A DNA stretch of 64,000 bases from Primulina eburnea (taxonomy: Eukaryota > Streptophyta > Magnoliopsida > Lamiales > Gesneriaceae). Every line of letters begins with the position of its first letter. The first letter of the stretch is position 1. The stretch covers positions 8,018,261 through 8,082,260 of the forward strand of contig NC_133114.1 in the NCBI RefSeq assembly GCF_022965805.1. Reading direction: 5' to 3'. A program made the translations under genes and the position numbers. Below the pieces are notes generated by a model. The model was not told where the DNA came from and did not search any database. It worked only from the letters and a program-made list of their open reading frames with translations. Below, in pieces: positions 57,453 through 64,000 of the stretch.

Positions 57453-58180
57453 TGTAGTAGCCCGAATTCCAAATTGGGTAATTAACGGAGTAGTGGTGAT
57501 TAAGAAGGTTTAATGTGTAATTTTGACCGAGTCATGATCGGACGGACCGAAGATGGTTCGGAAGCACCGAAGAGGTCGGAAGGTCCGAAGTGAGTTCGGT
57601 GGATCCGATCATTAGGTGTCAAGAGTTGATCGACACGTGGGAGTTCGGACGTTCCGAAGTGTAGGTTCGGTGGATCCGATCATGAGGTGTCAAGAGCAGC
57701 TGGACACGTGCATGTTCGGACGGTCCGAAGTGTATGATCGGAGGATCCGATCATGAGCTGTCAAGAGCCAATGGACACGTAGCGTTCGGATGTTCCGAAG
57801 TGTTGTTCGGAGGATCCGAACATGGCCTATAAATAGTGCTCGGATTCTCATTTGTGATCCCAATCAGGAATTCCATCTAGTCATTTGACAGGTTCTAGTC
57901 TCGAGATTGGGCACTAAGCTGCGGTCTTGTAGCAAGCTTCTCTGTTGGGAGTAGCGGCATCGCGGCTAGCACGGACGAAGGTTGGAATTATCAGTATTTA
58001 TCTCAATATCAGTTAAGAGATAGTTTGATGTTTCACTGAATGCTTGGATTAACTGTTGTCATGGGTATTTATTTGAGTTTTCTAGATTCGATGGGTGATA
58101 ACCATTATTTTGTTGACATCTCGATATGAATAGTTAATTGATGCAGTTCTGCCTAGTAGGTGATCTGGAACGGGTCACAC
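57453..58180 (+). repeat. 3' LTR of mini-element N
   Basis: TGTAGTAGCCCGAATTCC onward. It matches the 5' LTR closely up to about 57840; beyond that many short deletions appear, and the expected CACTACA end reads CACAC. TATA at 57828-57835. Confidence 0.8.
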
Positions 58181-58928
58181 GCTGAGCACCCCCACAGAAA
58201 AATAGTCAGCTAACATGATATGCAATGCCGCAAAACCACATAGACGATATAATGCAACATATAACATGCACACTCATACTCAATCCTGCTATCTCGGATA
58301 GTACTTTCGTACCTCAAACCAGTAGATCCTAGCAATCAGCCCTAGAATCAAGCCTGCATCCGTAGTCAGCCCACTGATGCCGCTAGCTCCCAACTAGAGC
58401 ACAGCTCCGCTACAAAACCAGTAGCTCCCCGCTAGTGCTTAAACCTCGGGAAAAGACTAGAAACCCATCAGAAACGACTAAAACGCTCTGGAACACTCGG
58501 AATTGGCGAGTAAAAAGTGAAGCCTCGCGCCTCTATTTATAGACAACGATCGGTAGATCCGATCCACTTCGGACGATCCGATCCGGTACACTTCGGACCT
58601 TCCGAACCCTGATCGGACGATCCGAACCCTGCATGTCTTACACGTGTCCAGCCACCTGTCTTCGGACGATCCGAACCCTGATCGGACGATCCGAACCTTG
58701 CATGTCTTCCACGTGTCCAGCCACCTGTCTCGGACGATCCGAACCCTGATCGGACAATCCGAACCTTGCATGTCTTCCACGTGTCCAGCCACCTGTCTCG
58801 GACGATCCGAACCCTGATCGGACGATCCGAACCCTGATCGGACGATCCGAACCCTGTTCGATCCTTCCGATCTCACCGAAATATAATTAATCCAATAATT
58901 AACTCAAATTAGGCATCGGGATACTACA

Positions 58929-59165
58929 GATCTCACCTCTCCCGGGATTAGAATAAGGTGCTGGTGCCTCATGCATCTCGGAATTTAGATAAGGTGCCAG
59001 GGCCTCATGACTCCCGGACTTTGAATAGGTTCCACGGCTTCGTGTCTCCCGGACATAGATAAGTTGTGGGGGCCTCATGTATCCCTGAACTTAAATAAGG
59101 CGTCGGAGCCTCGTGCCTCCTGGACTTTAGATAAGGTGTCGGGGTCTCATGCTTCCCGGACTTCT
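58929..59165 (+). repeat. 35-bp minisatellite, right part
   Basis: About six to seven units of the same array as 46271-49851, continuing on the far side of element D. This shows D inserted into the array. Confidence 0.85.
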
Positions 59166-60390
59166 AACTTTCCTACATATCCTCCTGGGTTAGTTTTTTT
59201 AAAAACCAAATCACTAACCTTGAAATACTGAATCCGAATTTATTTACAGTAGAGTGAGATTTCTTATTTGAGCCGAATTAAGTGACCAATATAGTTGTAC
59301 GCTACTGAGTGCATAGCCAAATTTCCTTTAATGCCAATCCAGAAATAACTACTGAAATTCGAGCCAAATAAAGAGCCATAGATAAAATCTGAGTGCTGAG
59401 CTAGTCAGGCTTTTGAATAAAAACCGTATCTACGTCTGTTATCGGATATCCACAGACGGTGTCAATGATTATGCTCAGGTAGATTATGTGACCTGGGTGA
59501 ACAATCTTTCAGGGCAAGAGGCATTCTTCCCCTATAAATATTTTTGACTTGATGGGACGAGTCTGACCTAGCCTGGCCTGATGAGATGATCCTGGGTGGC
59601 TTGGTCTAAAGGGTTGAGTCTGGGTGGCATGGCCTGATGGGATGAGCCTGGCTCAGATGATCTGCACACACTCAAAGAGAAAATGTCAGTGGCGTCTGAG
59701 TTTCTGACATGGCCACTCTGATGTTCAAGTTAGGACATGGTTCACTAAGTAGAGAGATAATTTATTGAATGTTATATGCTGTAGAATGTAATATCTCATT
59801 TTCCAAATGCAGTGAGAAACCCTGGGTATTTATAGGGGAGATGATGACCTCGATTATAGTGCTTAGACACTGTTCATGATTAGACATCTGCCCATGTCTT
59901 GTCCTCTATCAACTGCCATGCCCAGTCTTCTAACAACTATCAATGCCATGTTCTTTGTCAATAGGCATGATGACCCATACTGGTGGGCCCATTACCTTAC
60001 AATCGGCCCAAGTGAGAAAGAACCTGATATAGAAATATATTCGCTGGTGATTAAGTGAAATGACCCTGGTAGGGTGAGATGAACCTGGTCAGACGAGATG
60101 AACCTGGTCTGGTGACCTGGACCCTGGTCGGTCGGGATGACCTTGGTCGGGGGAGATTATCCTGGTCAAACGCAATGACCCCTGGATAACTTGTATCTGG
60201 TCTCTAATTTGTTTCCCGGAAGCAACTTGGCATCTAGTCCTTCTTTGGTCCTCCTTGCTTGCCCAAGTCCAAGGATGACCTGGGCTTTTCTAGGGCATCA
60301 CCAATGGCCTTCTTCATTTATTTGATCTCCCCCGCTTTGTCTTGAAATTATGATTTAGCACTTCCAGATTAGAAATATATTTGGGAATCA
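59166..60390. other. Non-coding sequence with degenerate CCTGGTC repeats
   Basis: Two short repetitive patches, 59545-59665 (GGCCTGATGGGATGAGCCTG type) and 60058-60190 (GAGATGAACCTGGTC type), lie among unassigned sequence. Such patches next to the 35-bp array suggest one old repeat-rich element or LTR, but its ends are not visible. No supported gene. Confidence 0.5.
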
Positions 60391-62638
60391 TCAATCTCTA
60401 GAATGAGGCAAAGGGTAAATGGTACCCGAGTAGGCTTGACGCCACATATCCACAAGGTAATAAGGTGAGCACAAATCATTGATACCAAATTTTTCTAGAT
60501 GACAAGCTGCTAATGTGTATTTGTATGGAATCTTATCACATTGAAACACACAACAACTACATGAGTAGGTGGACAAATCTACAACTTCATCTATATTATC
60601 GCCAACTACATGATATTCAGAATATTTCAAATGAGTTACCTTTACACATTGTGATTGAGTAACCCTAATTTGCAAAATCAACTATGTTGATGGAGTTAAC
60701 TTCGTTATGCTTGAAGCTAGCTTTGTTGTTGTGCGGTGTTTGTCGAACCAACCCGAACCATGTTTTGAAGTGCATTCAACAACGCTATGGTTGGAAAAAA
60801 TTTCTTTCGTCAGACAATCCAAAATTTATTGACTCGTCCCTAGTAGTTTTCATAATATCGTATGGGTTACCTTGGTATAAAGCACTTGACCATTTGTCTA
60901 GTGAACTACTTTTCTCGAGATATTCAGCCACATTTGGGTATTGAATTTTTCAATTTCTCATACATGTTAAAGTTAGAAATTTTGCAAGCATATATAGTTT
61001 GCATGAACAACTCAACCCTAGCACCATTTTTACCACAATGGGTAGCGATATTTTGCAAAAGATGTCATGTGCAATGTAGATGATGTGACTGAGTTAATAA
61101 TGGTAGCATGTCTATCAGAGATTATTACCAAATCAGGATCATATGGAATATTTTTTTGCAATTTCTGCAAAAAACAAGTCCATGACATTTTATTTTCTGA
61201 GTCAAGGACAACCCATGCAAGGAGGTATTGATGTAAATCTTCATCTTGGGTTGTTGCAAGAAGCAAAACATCTCTCTATATTTTGCCTTAAAAAAAGTCT
61301 CATCAATTGTTATAACTTTTCTCGTTCTTGAAACCTAGATATGCATACTCCATAAGCTAGGAACATATATTTAAATCTTCTAATAGAGTTGGTCTCCAAG
61401 TGACTGTGAGTTACAATATCTTTGTTCACTTTCTTAACAACAAATAAATAAGCTGGTAAAGTTCTATAACTCTCTTTTAGATCTCCTCTCAAATGATTAA
61501 GAGCAAGTTTTTTGTAATAGCTAACACCAAGCCCTTTATTTTTCATCATCTTCATTATTGTTTTCGGTACAGGGGTTATTTGTTGCCTTTTAAAATATTC
61601 TAATAATAAATCTGCAACTACAATAGAAATTACTTGTCCGTGCTTTCGTCGTCTATCAGAAAGTTCACAAGTGTCTATATTACAATAAATTCGAATTTCA
61701 AACTGAGTTGAATTCTCTTTGTTTTGCTCGCACTCTCCAACTGCATTTTTTTTAATACATCCCTACTACATAAAGTTTCTTTGTCGACCTTTTGACATTC
61801 ATTTCAAGTGAAACATTCAGAGAAATCATAGTCAAATCTTTCTTAAGTTCATTTTTATTGTTGAAATTTTGACCAACTGATAAATTCGATCCATCGATGA
61901 ATGAATATTCACTATCACCATCGTTAATTGCCAAAAACATTTGTGTTTTTGCTCCACTAAATCAGAATGATAGTAATCAACATGTGAACTTTGTGTACTT
62001 GGTAGGTCGAAGACATCATTCTGGTTCAAGTTATTGACATTATCTTCTTCAACAATGACTTCGTTCATTGTTGTAGTCAATTCATAACCATCTTGGATAA
62101 AAGTACAACCAAAATATCCATCATATAGATTACGATTAAAAGAATTCATATACAAATCAATTTACTTTCTTCCACATTTTATATTTACATCAAGATCACA
62201 TTCTCTTATCATATCTTTTACATTTATATCAAAATTCATAGCACTACCCTCCACATCTAGAAAATGCACATCGATGTCATTATTGTTTTCTTTATGAACT
62301 CGAATATGAAAAATCTTAGTGACTTCCACATGCAAAACAGGTATAGTACGCGAATTACAAAATGATAGATATGTTATCAATTATCGTTATTTTCATACAT
62401 AGATTGGACATGGTCTGAAAATATCTACTTCCGGTAAATAGCTCAATTTTAATTCGATCTTCAATTGAGCCAAACCAAGTGTCTCATACATTTCATTAAT
62501 ATCACATTTTGTAGTCAAATTACCACCATCCATGGAAATAATTGTTCATTCTTTAGGTTCGCTTAACCATGTATAAGTTTATCGTTCATCATTCTTCCAC
62601 TTTTCATTTGATTTAATCAAAATATGGATATTCGTCAT
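60391..62638 (-). pseudogene. Mutator-like (MULE/MuDR) transposase remnant
   Basis: Minus-strand pieces in the family's usual order: N-terminal MuDR region (62380-61752; NFNNKNELKKDLTMISLNVS), middle region (61555-61310; GVSYYKKLALNHLRGDLKES, then LPAYLF), catalytic core start (IDETFFKAKYR near 61300; TQDEDLHQYLLAWVVLDSEN, LVIISDRHATI, 61266-61030) and SWIM zinc finger (YSCSCCVFQCDKIPYKYTLA, WRQAYSGTIYP, 60681-60391). Frameshifts lie near 61268 and between 60681 and 61030, with several stops, including one soon after the likely start at 62638. I see no clear terminal inverted repeats. Non-functional copy. Confidence 0.87.
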
Positions 62639-62893
62639 TCCTATACAAAATAAACAAGAAATGTGTCATAAAAGTTGAAAGACTTAATGTATAATCAGAT
62701 GAATAACATCTAAGGTGGGAGACTAAAAAAGAATTGGACGACTTAACTTATAATGTTGGACGACTAAACAATTAATTAAGGATGTAGATATATGAAATTT
62801 TATATTTACAATATAAAGACAATAATACAAACCAGTAGATTGATTAAAAAATAATAGATTTTGAGAAGCATAAAAATTATACCTGATTTAAGA

Positions 62894-63066
62894 GTGAGTC
62901 TCATGTGAGACCTGTCTCACGGATTTTAATCTGTGAGACGGGTCAACCCTACCCATATTTACAATAAAAAGTAATACTCTTAGCATAAAATGTAATACTT
63001 TTTCATGGATAATCCAAATAGGAGATCCGTCTCACAAATATGACCCGTGAGACCGTCACACACAAG
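62894..63066. mobile_element. GTCTCAC-type MITE with terminal inverted repeats
   Basis: The ends GTGAGACCTGTCTCACGG (left) and, on the other strand, GTGTGACGGTCTCACGGG (right) form imperfect terminal inverted repeats about a 170-bp AT-rich unit with nested GTGAGACGGGTC / GATCCGTCTCAC arms. There is no coding capacity. It resembles a small repeat I associate with Lamiales genomes; that association is from general knowledge and uncertain. Confidence 0.65.
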
Positions 63067-63556
63067 TTTTTGCGTTGATTTAAAATATTTAACAAAAAAG
63101 TAGAGATTTTCCTCGTTTTTGTTTTGTTTTTTAATGGGTTTTATTTAAGGCCACTTTATTTATTTATTTTTTTTAGTGAAGGTCATTTGTCAAATTTTCA
63201 ATTGTAAAGACCTAATTATAAAATTGCACCAAAATGACTTGTTGAAGTCAGGTTGATTGCTCCAATGGGTTGCTTCTCTGCGTCAAATTTGGTGCAATAA
63301 TTTTCATTATTTTAATAAAATTATTTATTTTTAATAATTATTAAAAATGTATAAATAATAATTTAATACTTATTTTATTAATCTAATAATTATATATATA
63401 ACATAAAAATAGTAAATGCTTTATTAAAGCAAAAGTAACATGGTTACAAAATTCAAAAAGTAAATAGTGATATGCCACCCACTTTTTGTCATGATATGCC
63501 ATGATGATGTGTTATTCCACCAACTCTTGAATAGTGAGATTCCACTTTCAACGATT
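63067..63556. other. AT-rich sequence, nothing recognised
   Basis: Long A/T runs including poly-T and TATATATA. No gene, LTR or structured repeat supported. The stretch 62639-62893 on the other side of the MITE is likewise featureless. Confidence 0.4.
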
Positions 63557-64000
63557 CTAATCATCTTTGGTATTATCTTTGAGAGATTTCTTCAAACTTT
63601 CAAATATATCCTCAATTTGAGATAATTGAGGAATATCCTCATCTGGATCCTGTGCATCATGCATCTTCATTAGATGTATGAATTGATTATTACTGGAATT
63701 TGAAGCCATTAAAACCTTATTAAGGGGTTTATAATTTATAACTAATCTAGGAACTCCTCTTTCCTGCTCTGAATGTTTATTAACATAAAAAGCAGTACAA
63801 GACCAAGGAGATTGAGAAGGTTTTATTAAACCTTTATCTAACAAAGAATGAATTTCATTCTTACATAATTCTAAATATTCAGAATTCATTTGACAAGGAC
63901 GAGCCTTGGTTGGAATATTTTTTTCATCAAAATTCTCTTCATATGGAAGAGAAATAATATGCTTCTTACGATTCCAAAAAGCATTTGGTAAATCATTACA
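63557..64000 (-). pseudogene. Endogenous pararetrovirus (Caulimoviridae-type) reverse transcriptase fragment, running off the right edge
   Basis: The minus-strand frame is open from the window edge to 63557. It includes NEIHSLLDKGLIKPSQSPWS followed by CTAFYVNK and PRLVINYKPLNKVL, the N-terminal fingers region of a caulimovirid RT: the family has SPWSC..FYV and PRLVINYKPLN, whereas gypsy elements have [15 protein letters not shown]. After NKVL the RT palm with its DD motif is absent. The frame continues instead into an acidic stretch (DAQDPDEDIPQLSQIEDIF) ending at a stop. It is therefore a rearranged, truncated integrated copy and cannot encode an active enzyme. Genus cannot be assigned from this piece. 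Confidence 0.82.

Larger units (their letters stand above)
56338..58180 (+). mobile_element. Mini-element N: deletion derivative of the element 1 family (two LTRs, about 330 bp between)
   Basis: A 5' LTR lacking its first 48 bp (56338-57121), a primer site (57126-57137), a 331-bp internal part, a polypurine tract (AAGGGGGGGAGAA, 57440-57452) and a 3' LTR (57453 to about 58180). The interior fuses the gag start to a piece of protease and then to the 3' untranslated part. GGCT sequence at both borders (56334-56337 and 58181-58183) suggests a target duplication, but the right border is in a poor-quality stretch. Confidence 0.85.
49852..58928 (-). mobile_element. Element D: Ty3/gypsy chromovirus with intact gag-pol, 5' LTR split by mini-element N
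   Basis: On the minus strand: 5' LTR (58928-58181 plus 56337-55811), primer site (55806-55795), gag-pol 55724-51297, polypurine tract (AGGGGGGGAGAA, about 51169-51158) and 3' LTR (51157-49852). By eye the LTR halves are about 99% identical outside the doubtful zone. Flanks are minisatellite on both sides but show no matching 5-bp duplication (TAAAG versus GATCT), and the left terminus reads TGGTGACCC where the other copy has TGTAGTGACCC. Confidence 0.93.
55811..58928 (-). repeat. 5' LTR of element D (pieces 55811-56337 and 58181-58928), split by N
   Basis: Both pieces align to the 3' LTR 49852-51157. The break falls at GAGGGCT/GAGCACC, downstream of the TATA box (58541-58534). About 100 bp next to the right break (58181-58285) lack many single and short runs of bases present in the 3' LTR. 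Confidence 0.88.

Overview
This window is gene-poor nuclear DNA of a flowering plant. It consists almost entirely of LTR retrotransposons nested in one another, with one host-type gene remnant, one Mutator-like transposase pseudogene, a MITE and an endogenous pararetrovirus fragment. The Ty3/gypsy chromovirus and Ty1/copia elements primed by initiator tRNA-Met (TGGTATCAGAGC), the GT-AG introns and the phenylacetaldehyde-reductase-like gene all point to an angiosperm, most likely a eudicot. The GTCTCAC-type MITE near 62.9-63.1 kb resembles one I associate with Lamiales; that placement is tentative. I see no bacterial-type operon, CRISPR array, rRNA or tRNA gene.

Layout. 1-4752: minus-strand chromovirus 'element 1', with an open gag-pol running off the left edge and a complete 5' LTR. 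It sits inside the 5' LTR of plus-strand Tekay-like 'element A' (4753-12665), whose gag and pol are separated by what looks like a 205-bp spliceable intron. 12666-13277: minus LTR remnant rich in a GC palindrome. 13398-23322: plus-strand chromovirus 'element B' with target duplication TCTTT, its RT split by a 2.15-kb solo LTR (duplication GTTTG). 23938-25700: exons of a short-chain reductase gene whose first exon is not seen next to them. 26892-33295: decayed Tekay-like element 'Y', whose LTR is interrupted by an internally deleted Ty1/copia element (28929-32373, duplication GTATT). 33930-44560: minus-strand LTR 'Z', interrupted by chromovirus 'element C' (35173-43325). 44561-45487: truncated copia gag and LTR. 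46271-59165: a 35-bp minisatellite holding a second solo LTR (duplication CATCG) and intact minus-strand chromovirus 'element D' (49852-58928). Element D's 5' LTR is in turn split by a 1.8-kb mini-element 'N'. 60391-62638: MULE transposase remnant. 62894-63066: MITE. 63557-64000: pararetroviral RT fragment.

How the parts relate. Elements 1, C and N share coding sequence and the R/U5 half of the LTR, but C has a different U3. Element 1 (in the visible part) and D have uninterrupted reading frames with the catalytic motifs in place, so either could have supplied proteins to defective relatives. C has three in-frame stops and a frameshift yet nearly identical LTRs, and N keeps little more than LTRs, PBS, gag start and polypurine tract. 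Both look moved in trans. The copia copy likewise keeps one open frame through internal deletions that remove most of integrase and RNase H.

The most interesting single observation is the gag/pol intron of element A: removing it rejoins Gag and protease exactly in frame. The most important caution is 57840-58290, where many tiny deletions cross the boundary between two different repeats. That looks like a consensus or assembly problem rather than biology.
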